From positions 1 through 8,219 of the forward strand of contig PKYZ01000823.1 in NCBI GenBank assembly GCA_003132865.1: a DNA stretch of 8,219 bases. Direction: 5' to 3'. Shown here in pieces: positions 1 through 6,525 of the stretch (positions are counted from its first letter, which is position 1; each line of letters starts with the position of its first letter). The translations under genes were made by a program, and so were the position numbers. The stretch is from Bryobacterales bacterium (GTDB lineage Bacteria; Acidobacteriota; Terriglobia; Bryobacterales; Bryobacteraceae). The notes under the pieces are model-generated. The model searched no databases. It saw only the letters and a program-made list of their open reading frames with translations, and was not told the DNA's origin.

Positions 1-520
1 GCTCCTTGCCGGTGCCGGTCTCACCCAGGATGCAAACGCGCGTCTCGCTGGCGGCCACCCGATCCACCTGCGCCATGACGCGCCGCATGGCTTCGCCGGA
101 GTGTACGATCTCGTGCTTTCCGACGCGCTGCCGCAACTGCCGGTTCTCATCCTCCAGGCGCTTCATGCGCAGGACGTTGTCGATGGTGAGCAGCAACTTC
201 TCGGTGGAGAGCGGCTTTTCCAGAAAATCGACAGCGCCCAGCCGCGTGGCGCGCACGGCCATTTCGATGTTGGCCTGGCCGGAGATCATGACCACCGGCA
301 CCGGCACGCCCTGCGCTTTCAGATCTTCGAGCAGCGCGAGGCCGTCTTTGCCGGGCATGACCACGTCGGAAAGCACCATGTCGAAGCGCTCGGTCTTGAT
401 GAGTTCGAGGGCGCGGGCGGCGTTGTCGCAGACGGTGGCCTGATGGCCGGCGAGGCGGAAGGCGCGGGAAAGGGACGCCAGGGTGTTGGCGTCGTCGTCG
501 ACTATCAGGAGTTGGGCCAA
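1..520 (-). CDS. NtrC-family sigma-54-dependent response regulator (N-terminal part, cut by window edge)
   Basis: This is a cytoplasmic two-component response regulator that would activate sigma-54 promoters after phosphorylation. The 173 visible residues begin with a receiver domain (about 2-118). It shows the acidic pocket D8-D9-D10, phosphoacceptor D52 in the LSDVVMPG motif, S80, and K102 in the EKP motif. A charged linker helix follows (about 119-135), then the start of the AAA+ domain, ending exactly in the Walker A sequence GETGTGKE (166-173). The family is usually about 450 residues, so some 280 residues lie beyond the left edge, including GAFTGA, Walker B and the HTH. The start is TTG at 520-518: an in-frame TAA lies two codons upstream (526-524), and the receiver begins at once (AQLLIVDDD). 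The Shine-Dalgarno sequence is weak (AAAGA, adjacent to the start). No cognate kinase is visible. Family assignment is secure; the regulated process is unknown. Confidence 0.95.
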   Translation of the reverse strand, partial: MAQLLIVDDDANTLASLSRAFRLAGHQATVCDNAARALELIKTERFDMVLSDVVMPGKDGLALLEDLKAQGVPVPVVMISGQANIEMAVRATRLGAVDFLEKPLSTEKLLLTIDNVLRMKRLEDENRQLRQRVGKHEIVHSGEAMRRVMAQVDRVAASETRVCILGETGTGKE

Positions 521-587
521 TCTTTACTGTAACCGGGGGCGGGCGCCGGTGGGGTGGAGACCGACGGCTCTTAGTGTTTTTTGGAAG

Positions 588-634
588 CGTGATTGGCTTT
601 GCAGGAGAAATCTGCCGAACAAAGCCAATTCACG
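588..634. repeat. Long imperfect hairpin in the upstream region of the response regulator
   Basis: The arm CGTGATTGGCTTTG (588-601) is complementary to CAAAGCCAATTCACG (620-634), giving a stem of 14 pairs interrupted by a single bulged T. The 18-base loop contains a second small complementarity, GCAG (601-604) with CTGC (611-614). No T-run follows on either strand, so it is not a canonical intrinsic terminator. It lies 68 bases upstream of the TTG start of the minus-strand regulator, where it could be an mRNA leader structure or a binding site. Confidence 0.6.
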
Positions 635-1194
635 TTTGTGGCTTGGTTAAATATTCTATTTTCAATGATCTGGCGTGGATTTATGAACCATTCCACGAGC
701 TAGCCGGTGCTGCGCCGGGATTTCGAGGCCGTGAGTCCGGCGGGTGGGCAAAGCGAACGCCCGCTTAGTGCGAGGACTTCCCAAGGTGAGGATAGCACGG
801 CAGCTACGCGGATTCGGTTCACGGATTGAGGTTGGGCCTTTGTTTTCAGCGGGGAAGGGAAGGACGAAACGCGTGATCAGAAAACCGGGTAACCTCTACA
901 AAGCTGGGGAGAGATCAGTAAGGTTATTCTTTTTCGGACGGTTCTGTTGTTGGCCTTCGAGCTTCAAGCGTGGGCCAATCCTTCGAACCATGGGGCGCCC
1001 TTCTTGGCGCCTTCGATTGTACATCCGCCTCATCCGGGCACGGGGAAAAAAGTGGATCAGATCTCCGCTCTTCCGAGATGAAACGCCCTCCCTGGCGTGC
1101 ACTGCTCGCCCAAGACCGGTACCGCCGATGTCCTTCAACTCATCCGAACGCTGGATGACCTCCGTAGAAGTACGGCCCAGAGACAGTCGTAGGA

Positions 1195-1200
1195 TACAAT
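1195..1200 (+). promoter_or_regulatory. Putative -10 box (TACAAT) of the DUF2778 gene
   Basis: TACAAT ends seven bases before the ATG at 1208, which would place transcription start at about 1207-1208. No recognisable -35 box lies 16-18 bases upstream. A purine run, AGGGA (1203-1207), touches the ATG and is too close to act as a normal Shine-Dalgarno sequence. The arrangement fits a leaderless transcript. This is a prediction from spacing only. Confidence 0.4.
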
Positions 1201-1207
1201 ACAGGGA

Positions 1208-1573
1208 ATGACCTATAGTCAATCGACAGGACAACTGTGCGACGCGGAAGGAAACCTCTTGGTCACCGGCTACAGCGGACACGGCGTCGGCGTAAACAAC
1301 CCAGCCACGCAGAACGTGCACGACGTTGGACCGATTCCGCAGGGTGTCTACGCCATCGGGGAGCCACTCGAACCGCCCGACCACCTCGGACCACTGGCGA
1401 TGCCGTTGACGCCCGACCCGGCAAACGAAATGTTCGGCCGATCGGAATTCTTCATCCACGGCGACAACATGGAGATGAACCACTCAGCGAGCGACGGCTG
1501 CATCATCCTGGATCACGCGGCACGGGCTGCCATTGCTGCGGGTTCCGACCGCAGGCTTACGGTGACAGGGTAA
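1208..1573 (+). CDS. DUF2778 / Tlde1-type L,D-transpeptidase-like protein
   Basis: This compact 121-residue protein consists of essentially one DUF2778 domain, the fold used by the type VI effector family Tlde1, whose members act on peptidoglycan peptides like L,D-transpeptidases. Visible family features are the opening TYSQSTGQL, the G-Y-S-G-H-G segment (21-26), VGPIPQGVYAIG (40-51), LTPD (67-70), and the putative catalytic pair H84 (FIHGD) and C98 (SDGCIIL). No signal peptide or membrane segment is present, so it would have to be exported by another system or act in a form not evident here. The start is the first available: an in-frame TAG lies at 1190-1192. No type VI genes, adaptor or immunity-like gene lie beside it, so the effector role is not supported by context. 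Family call is confident; biological role is open. Confidence 0.85.
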   Translation: MTYSQSTGQLCDAEGNLLVTGYSGHGVGVNNPATQNVHDVGPIPQGVYAIGEPLEPPDHLGPLAMPLTPDPANEMFGRSEFFIHGDNMEMNHSASDGCIILDHAARAAIAAGSDRRLTVTG

Positions 1574-1628
1574 TGGCATATATCGTCACGGATGCGTGAA
1601 ATTGCAGCTCAGCTTCGTCTTGGCCGAG

Positions 1629-1644
1629 CAGGCCTAAGGGCCTG
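1629..1644 (+). terminator. Small hairpin after the DUF2778 gene, weak terminator candidate
   Basis: CAGGCC (1629-1634) and GGCCTG (1639-1644) form a perfect 6-base-pair stem with loop TAAG, 56 bases after the stop codon. It is followed by TCATGAATT rather than a T-run, so intrinsic termination is doubtful. It directly abuts the left terminal repeat of the neighbouring element and may belong to that instead. Confidence 0.25.
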
Positions 1645-1646
1645 TC

Positions 1647-1874
1647 ATGAATTAACTGTGCCAATTTAGATCCGGACCGGATCCAAGTGGGGCAGGCAAT
1701 CCTGCCTGCGGGCGCGCTTTCCAGCCCGCCCGAGCCGGCTGAAAGCCTTAGCGGGTCCTGGAGGACCCGCGCAGGCCTGGAGGCCCGCCCCACAAAACGC
1801 CAAAGTCCAGAGCCGGCTGAAAGCCGACTGCAGCCAAGATTGGCTGCCCCACAAGGATGGCACAGTTATTTCAT
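1647..1874. mobile_element. MITE-like element with 17-base terminal inverted repeats
   Basis: ATGAATTAACTGTGCCA (1647-1663) and TGGCACAGTTATTTCAT (1858-1874) are inverted copies of each other with one mismatch in 17. They enclose a 228-base interval with no credible gene and many palindromes. Small size, terminal inverted repeats and lack of coding capacity are the marks of a miniature inverted-repeat element moved by a transposase encoded elsewhere. No clear target-site duplication is visible just outside the repeats. The right end lies 25 bases from the -35 box of the receptor promoter. The transposase family is unknown. An alternative is a cluster of REP-like intergenic palindromes whose outer arms pair by chance. 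Confidence 0.5.
1669..1852. repeat. Cluster of palindromes and direct repeats inside the MITE-like element
   Basis: In order: the palindrome GATCCGG-A-CCGGATC (1669-1683); GGCAGG/CCTGCC with loop CAAT (1691-1706); GCGGGTCC/GGACCCGC with loop TGGA (1751-1770); GGCC/GGCC, again with loop TGGA (1774-1785); and GCAGCCAA/TTGGCTGC (1830-1847). The 16-mer GAGCCGGCTGAAAGCC occurs identically at 1732-1747 and 1810-1825. GTGGGGC (1687-1693) is inverted as GCCCCAC at 1787-1793 and again at 1846-1852. The arrangement suggests two overlapping copies of a REP-like palindromic unit. Frames open through it are artefacts of the repeat. Confidence 0.75.
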
Positions 1875-1899
1875 CTACTTCTAACCGCGGACGGCAGCC

Positions 1900-1928
1900 T
1901 TGCTTTTCAGATTCGCAACTCCTATAAT
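1900..1928 (+). promoter_or_regulatory. Sigma-70 type promoter of the TonB-dependent receptor
   Basis: TTGCTT (1900-1905) and the consensus TATAAT (1923-1928) are separated by exactly 17 bases, the best-looking promoter in the window. Transcription would start near 1935, leaving a leader of about 84 bases before the ATG at 2019. This supports 2019 rather than an upstream ATG as the true start, because the upstream ATG at 1857 lies before the promoter. Confidence 0.65.
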
Positions 1929-2003
1929 TCGGTGTCGAGCCGTCCGGCGATTACCGGAATGGCTAGTGCCCGGCGCTGGAGCACGCCCCGGCTAACGGGA
2001 AAA

Positions 2004-2012
2004 AGAAGGGAG
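2004..2012 (+). promoter_or_regulatory. Ribosome-binding site deciding the receptor start
   Basis: AGAAGGGAG ends six bases before ATG 2019, a normal Shine-Dalgarno position. It decides between the ATG at 2019, which is followed at once by a signal peptide, and the more upstream in-frame ATG at 1857 inside the repeat element. Confidence 0.7.
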
Positions 2013-2018
2013 CCTCCG

Positions 2019-5000
2019 ATGAAAGCAAATACGAAGTCCTGGGTGGCGCTCGGATTTGCGCTGCTCATCCTCCCAGCCGCCTTGAATGCTCAGGAATTCC
2101 GCGGAACGCTGAGCGGACTGGTGACCGATCCCTCGGGGGCCGTCGTGCCCAAAGCCAAGGTTCAGGCGGTCAACAACGCTACCAGGCAGTTGTACAATGC
2201 CACGACCACCAACTCGGGCGACTACCTCATCCCCTACGTGCTGCCCGGCACGTACACCGTTTCTGTCACCGCGGAAGGATTCAAGACCCAGGTGCAGGAC
2301 AACGTTGTCCTGCCGGCCGGCGCGTCCCCCGTGCTGAACGTCAGCCTGGAACTGGGCGCCACCAGCGAGACGGTTACGGTCTCCGGTACCGCCGCGCTTC
2401 TCGATGCGGAAAACTCGGTCGGAAACAACGAGCTCACCACGCGCGAGCTCGAGAACGTCCCGCTGAACGGCCGCCAGATCTATACGATGTTGGGCACTCT
2501 GCCCGGTTCGCAATTTCTCCAGACCCAGTTCGGCGCATCCGGCTATTCCGGCACCAGGGGCTGGGATGTTTCCAATAACTATACATTAGGCGGCGGCGTG
2601 CAGAGCTATCAGCAATTCACCCTGAATGGCAGCAACATTACCATGCAGAACAACGGAGCCCAGGGCACCTGGGAACTGGCGCCCAACGTGGATGCGCTGC
2701 AGGAAGTCAACGTGCAGACCACCAACTACGACGCCCGCTACGGGCGGTCCGGCGGCGGATTCGTGAGTATGGTGGTGAAGTCCGGGAGCAACCAGTTCCA
2801 TGGCGACGCCTACGAGTATCTGGAAAATGGCGTCATGAACGCCAACAATTTCGAGAACAATCTCAATGGTATTCCCAGGCAGGGGGTGAAACAGAACCAG
2901 TTTGGCGGCACCTTCGGCGGTCCGGCGAAGAAGAACAGAATCTTCTTCTTCGGCAGCTACGAAGGCTACCGGCAGACGATTCCTTTCACCACTCTCTCCA
3001 CCGTGCCCCCCGCCTACCTGCGGCCCCAGAGCGGCGAGGGCGTCAACTTCACGCAAACCGGTTACACTATCTTCGACCCCGCAACGCTGGCCTGCAGCAC
3101 CGGAGGGCCGGTGGATAGTTGCAGCGGCAACCTGTTCCGTACGCCCTTTCCGAACGACACCATGCCGGCAAACCGGATCAGTTCCGTCGGCGCGAATATC
3201 CTGAACCTGTTCCCGCAGCCAAATACGAATACGGGGGCACTGCTGAACAATTACATCGCCAACGTACCCGACAAGTACAGGTACGACCAGCCCATCGTGA
3301 GAGTGGACTACGACACCAGCGACAAGACCCGCATGTACAGCCTGTTTGCCTTCCAGCACGGCACGGAGTTCCGCGACTCCAGTGGATTTCCTCCGCCCGC
3401 CGAAAACGGCAACATCAACAGCATGCGCCAGGAACTGATGGCCAGCCAGGACTTGACGCACACGTTCTCGCCAAGCTTCCTGGTGGATGTCAAACTGTCA
3501 CTCTCCCGCTTCCAGGATAGCTTCCCGAACGGTGACGTTACTAAGGACTACGATCCCGCCACCCTGCTGGGCTTGCACATGCCGGCGGTCCCGACGACAA
3601 CCAAGCAGCTACTGCCGCAGTTCACCTTTTCTGAAATCTACCCGCAGCTTGTGGGAAATAGTGTCGGCAACAACACTTACAACAACATCGGCTTCAATTA
3701 TGATTTCACCTTGATCAAGGGAAAGCACACTCTGCACTTCGGCGGCGACCTTTCCGAGATTCAGTATGCCAATCCCGCCTCGGTGGGAAGCCCCAACGGC
3801 TACTTCACCTTTGGCACCCAGTTCACCCAGGCCAGCCCAAATGGGAGATATACGAGCGGTGTCAAGGATGGTTTTACGATGGCCGACCTGCTGCTCGGGC
3901 TTCCGGATATCGGCAGCGGCTTGGACAACAACAACACGATCTTCGAGGGCTACCCCGTGTGGGCGCTCTATGCGCAGGATAACTGGCATGCCACGCGGCG
4001 GCTCACGCTGAATATCGGCTTGCGGTATGACGTGCAGGACGGCGTACGGGAGCGCCACAACTCACTCAATCGGGGAATGTGCCTGAGCTGCGTGAATCCC
4101 ATCACCAACGACCCGGCCTACCAGGCCAACCTGCAGGCATATGGCCCTTACTTGAGCGCCGCGGGTCTGGACCCCTCCACTCTCGCCACGCTTTACGGAG
4201 GGATTCTGTTTGCCGGCCAGAATGGCCAACCGCGCGACGCCTATAACACGGACTACAGCAATATCGGCCCGCGGTTCGGTTTCGCTTACCAGCTCGATCC
4301 GAAGACGGTACTTCGCGGGGGATGGGGCTTGATGTACACAGTCGGCATGGAGGCCGGCACAAACCAGGGTTATTCGGTGCAAACGTTATACACCGGCTCC
4401 ATCAATCCCAACGAGGTGCCCCAGAACTACTTTGCAAGCGGCTACCCTTTTCCTAACGGGATTCTGACGCCGCCCGGCAGTTCGCTCGGGTTGCTGACAG
4501 GCGTCGGGAACAATCAGACGCTCGACTTCCCCGGGCGGCGCATCCCCCGCTCGCAGCAGTTTTCGTTCGGCATCCAGCGGGAGTTGCCTTCTCAGATCCT
4601 GCTGGAAGTCCGGTATGCCGGCAATTATACCGACCGTTTGCGCACCGGCGGCGGCTATTCCGGCGCTCTTGGTTCGATCATGATCAACGGCACCTGGACC
4701 AAGCAGATGATGCAAGAGGCGGCGGCCAACCCCGGCCAGTTTGTGCAGGGAGTGCCGAACCCATTCTACGGCGTGCCCAGCGTTCCCGCCGGCTCGTTAT
4801 TGGGCGGCTTGCCCGGATTGCCTGTTTTCTATCTCGAGATGCCTTATCCGCAGTTTCCAGGGCCGCTCGGCGATTACACGGACCCACTGGGAAAGAGCTG
4901 GTACAACGGCTTGGAAGTCAAGGTAGACAAGCGGCTCTCCCGCGGTGTGACTTTCCGGGCCGCTTATACTTACTCGAAGACCATGCAGGCCACCGGCTAC

Positions 5001-5654
5001 CTGAATACCTTCCCTTATCAGGATCCGGAACTTCTGCGCCAAATCGCGCCCACCGACCGCACTCACGTCTTCACGCTCACGGGGGTATACAACCTTCCTA
5101 ACATCAAGTCCGAATCGGCGTTCGGAAAGGCGCTCGGGTTAGTAGTCAACCATTGGGTTCTGAGCAACGTTCTGGCGATTCAGACAGGCTTCCCGCAAGG
5201 TCTTCCCGGCGCGCAAGCGAGCAACCTCCCCGGTCTGGCTTTAGGTTTCAACTATGTTTCTTCCCATAAGTTCACGCCCGATGGCGGACCCACTACCAGC
5301 CAGTGGATCTACAACTGTGGCGGAAACCCGTTGAACTGCTGGCAACCGGACACAAATCCTTTCTATATCCTGACCCTTCCGAACCAGGTTTCCGCGCTGC
5401 GCCAGCCGCAAGTGCCCAATCTGGACCTTTCACTCCAGCGGATCTTCCCGATTCGCGAAAGCGTGCGCTTGCAATTCCGCGCGGACGCATTCAACATCAC
5501 GAACAGCGTCCTGTTCCCCGGTCCAGACACAAACCCGTACGACGGCGGACCGGTGAAGCAGGCCAACGGCACCTGGACCGGCTTCGGCACCATACCACCA
5601 TTCCAGAACAATTTCCCGAGGATCTTACAGGTTTCGCTCAAGCTGGTTTTCTAG
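2019..5654 (+). CDS. Oar-like TonB-dependent outer-membrane receptor with carboxypeptidase-regulatory-like domain
   Basis: This 1211-residue outer-membrane protein is of the large Oar-like type abundant in Acidobacteriota, thought to take up plant or microbial polymers or to act in surface contact. An N-terminal signal peptide (about 1-24, ending LNA before QEF) precedes a carboxypeptidase-regulatory-like beta-sandwich (about 28-112, with GLVTDPSGAVVP and the PGTYTVSV motif). A plug domain follows (about 130-255, with VPLNGR and YGRSGGGFVSMVVKSGSN). The rest is a beta-barrel ending in the hydrophobic strand SLKLVF with terminal Phe, typical of BAM substrates. The six cysteines lie in three close pairs (359/368, 688/691, 1100/1107), probably disulfides in surface loops. 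Length is normal for the type. It has its own promoter and no SusD, TonB or enzyme partner nearby, so its substrate cannot be predicted. Reading from ATG 1857 would add 54 non-coding residues and hide the signal peptide. Confidence 0.95.
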   Translation: MKANTKSWVALGFALLILPAALNAQEFRGTLSGLVTDPSGAVVPKAKVQAVNNATRQLYNATTTNSGDYLIPYVLPGTYTVSVTAEGFKTQVQDNVVLPAGASPVLNVSLELGATSETVTVSGTAALLDAENSVGNNELTTRELENVPLNGRQIYTMLGTLPGSQFLQTQFGASGYSGTRGWDVSNNYTLGGGVQSYQQFTLNGSNITMQNNGAQGTWELAPNVDALQEVNVQTTNYDARYGRSGGGFVSMVVKSGSNQFHGDAYEYLENGVMNANNFENNLNGIPRQGVKQNQFGGTFGGPAKKNRIFFFGSYEGYRQTIPFTTLSTVPPAYLRPQSGEGVNFTQTGYTIFDPATLACSTGGPVDSCSGNLFRTPFPNDTMPANRISSVGANILNLFPQPNTNTGALLNNYIANVPDKYRYDQPIVRVDYDTSDKTRMYSLFAFQHGTEFRDSSGFPPPAENGNINSMRQELMASQDLTHTFSPSFLVDVKLSLSRFQDSFPNGDVTKDYDPATLLGLHMPAVPTTTKQLLPQFTFSEIYPQLVGNSVGNNTYNNIGFNYDFTLIKGKHTLHFGGDLSEIQYANPASVGSPNGYFTFGTQFTQASPNGRYTSGVKDGFTMADLLLGLPDIGSGLDNNNTIFEGYPVWALYAQDNWHATRRLTLNIGLRYDVQDGVRERHNSLNRGMCLSCVNPITNDPAYQANLQAYGPYLSAAGLDPSTLATLYGGILFAGQNGQPRDAYNTDYSNIGPRFGFAYQLDPKTVLRGGWGLMYTVGMEAGTNQGYSVQTLYTGSINPNEVPQNYFASGYPFPNGILTPPGSSLGLLTGVGNNQTLDFPGRRIPRSQQFSFGIQRELPSQILLEVRYAGNYTDRLRTGGGYSGALGSIMINGTWTKQMMQEAAANPGQFVQGVPNPFYGVPSVPAGSLLGGLPGLPVFYLEMPYPQFPGPLGDYTDPLGKSWYNGLEVKVDKRLSRGVTFRAAYTYSKTMQATGYLNTFPYQDPELLRQIAPTDRTHVFTLTGVYNLPNIKSESAFGKALGLVVNHWVLSNVLAIQTGFPQGLPGAQASNLPGLALGFNYVSSHKFTPDGGPTTSQWIYNCGGNPLNCWQPDTNPFYILTLPNQVSALRQPQVPNLDLSLQRIFPIRESVRLQFRADAFNITNSVLFPGPDTNPYDGGPVKQANGTWTGFGTIPPFQNNFPRILQVSLKLVF

Positions 5655-6188
5655 TGAGAGCCGATGACGCTGTACGCGATGAGGGTCGCCGGGCCATGCC
5701 GGAACCGGCCTGGCGCACGCAGCAAGTAGCATGACGATTGCCGCTGGAATGCAGAAAAGCCCGATCGAGGCGGCACCGATAAGACTGAAACCCCAAAGGA
5801 GAAGCGCGGACACGATCCGGGTGGCCTGCTTAGGGAACAGTATTGGCAGCGCTGCGACCACTATGGGCAACAAAAATGCCAGTATCCGCGGGTCGACTGC
5901 TTGCATCGATGGCAGACCATTGGGCGTCAGCTTGGCCATAATGGATGCCGGGGTGCCGTCGGACAACGCGACGACCACGGCGGTGGAGACGGTAGCCGCG
6001 ATTGTCAGACAGCATGAAACCACTGACAGAATCCCGCCCATCCGGTATTCCCGTGAATTCCCGCCCTCCCGCAGATGCGGCTCTTGCATCGTTCCAGAGG
6101 CGAAATCATATCCGCAGTCGCATCGCACGGCGGTGCCGGGGTTCAGCAGTCTACATGCCGGACAAGTCGCCGTTGTCAGAATCTGCAT
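5625..6188 (-). CDS. Zinc-ribbon membrane protein of unknown function
   Basis: This protein has 187 residues. The N-terminus carries a minimal metal-binding ribbon, C9-x2-C12 and C23-x-C25 followed by GYDF, a pattern common to small bacterial proteins with a cytoplasmic zinc ribbon joined to membrane helices. A short polar linker follows, then hydrophobic segments at about 52-75, 102-118 and 124-157, so three membrane passes are likely. The start ATG (6188-6186) has a good Shine-Dalgarno sequence, GGGAG, seven bases upstream. The last 27 or so residues (after A159) are polar and basic, low in family-like character, and run into the 3' end of the convergent receptor gene, overlapping it by 30 bases. 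The native stop may have been lost and the tail gained secondarily. I recognise the architecture but not a function. Nothing suggests an operon. Confidence 0.8.
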   Translation of the reverse strand: MQILTTATCPACRLLNPGTAVRCDCGYDFASGTMQEPHLREGGNSREYRMGGILSVVSCCLTIAATVSTAVVVALSDGTPASIMAKLTPNGLPSMQAVDPRILAFLLPIVVAALPILFPKQATRIVSALLLWGFSLIGAASIGLFCIPAAIVMLLAACARPVPAWPGDPHRVQRHRLSLENQLERNL

Positions 6189-6525
6189 TTCTTACTCCCG
6201 GTACCCACACCAGTGTACACCCGGGTGCGGTTTGGAATGCCCAACTCCAGGCCAATGCCGGGAGTCGCTACGTACTTCACTGAGTAAGTTGGGGCGAGGA
6301 ACGGCTGCATAGAGCAGCCTCCCGATCGGATCGATGGATCGACGCAATGGGCTGGCCGGCGAGCTCCGCTGAGGATGTGACGACACTGCGGTTCGTCGGC
6401 CCCGGAAAGGCGACGGCAAGATTGCCGGGCCCCGAGGGCACCCCGGCACGCAAAAGTGCGTGCGCCACGTCAACGCGGCGTTACAATAGGCAACACGGCC
6501 TGACGGTCGCGCAAAGAGAGGTTCC
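6189..6525. other. Divergent intergenic region
   Basis: These 337 bases separate the minus-strand zinc-ribbon gene from the plus-strand PLP enzyme. I see no credible gene: the long minus-strand frame through it is Pro/Arg/Ser-rich and without domain character. It holds overlapping palindromes GGCAA/TTGCC (6415-6426), TGCCGGG/CCCGGCA (6423-6448) and GCACGC/GCGTGC (6446-6463), and a -10-like box at 6482-6487. Promoters for both genes should lie here. Confidence 0.5.
6482..6487 (+). promoter_or_regulatory. Putative -10 box (TACAAT) of the class V aminotransferase gene
   Basis: TACAAT lies 38 bases before the ATG at 6526, predicting a leader of about 32 bases. No clear -35 box is seen 16-18 bases upstream, where palindromic sequence (GCACGC/GCGTGC, 6446-6463) sits instead and could be an operator. 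The same hexamer, TACAAT, precedes the DUF2778 gene. Confidence 0.4.

Larger units (their letters stand above)
521..1207. other. Long intergenic region without a supportable gene
   Basis: No reading frame in these 687 bases has convincing protein character on either strand. The open frames are rich in Arg, Ser and Trp, lack domain-like patterning, and have no good ribosome-binding site. The stretch holds the hairpin at 588-634, an AT-rich patch at 640-670, and the -10 box of the next gene at 1195-1200. One short segment, 1127-1192, reads like the end of a helical protein (DVLQLIRTLDDLRRS, then TAG). It is in the same frame as the following gene, but it has no usable start and stops after about 36 codons. 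The region may be a decayed gene or may carry non-coding elements; this cannot be settled from the sequence alone. Confidence 0.5.

Noticed and set aside
594..614. Sigma-54 promoter (-24/-12) in TTGGC...CTGC
   Set aside because: The GG to GC spacing is wrong for the -24/-12 consensus; the bases belong to the hairpin.
1127..1192. Short helical-looking peptide in frame with and just before DUF2778, ended by TAG
   Set aside because: Too short and without a credible start. It could be chance, so it is only mentioned as a possible remnant.
744..1211. Open plus-strand frame of 155 codons whose stop overlaps the DUF2778 ATG
   Set aside because: The translation is Arg/Pro/Ser-rich with no domain pattern and no ribosome-binding site. 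The ATGA overlap with the next gene is attractive but not supported by any protein character.
896..1483. Minus-strand frame of 195 codons
   Set aside because: It is largely antisense to the well-supported DUF2778 gene and has no recognisable features beyond being open.
1687..1884. Frames reading through the palindrome cluster (both strands)
   Set aside because: Their sequence is dictated by the repeats (repeated PEPAES-type text) and they lack ribosome-binding sites. They are artefacts of the repeat.
1857..2018. N-terminal extension of the receptor from ATG 1857
   Set aside because: It begins inside the right terminal repeat and upstream of the predicted promoter. The ATG at 2019 has a proper ribosome-binding site and is followed directly by a signal peptide.
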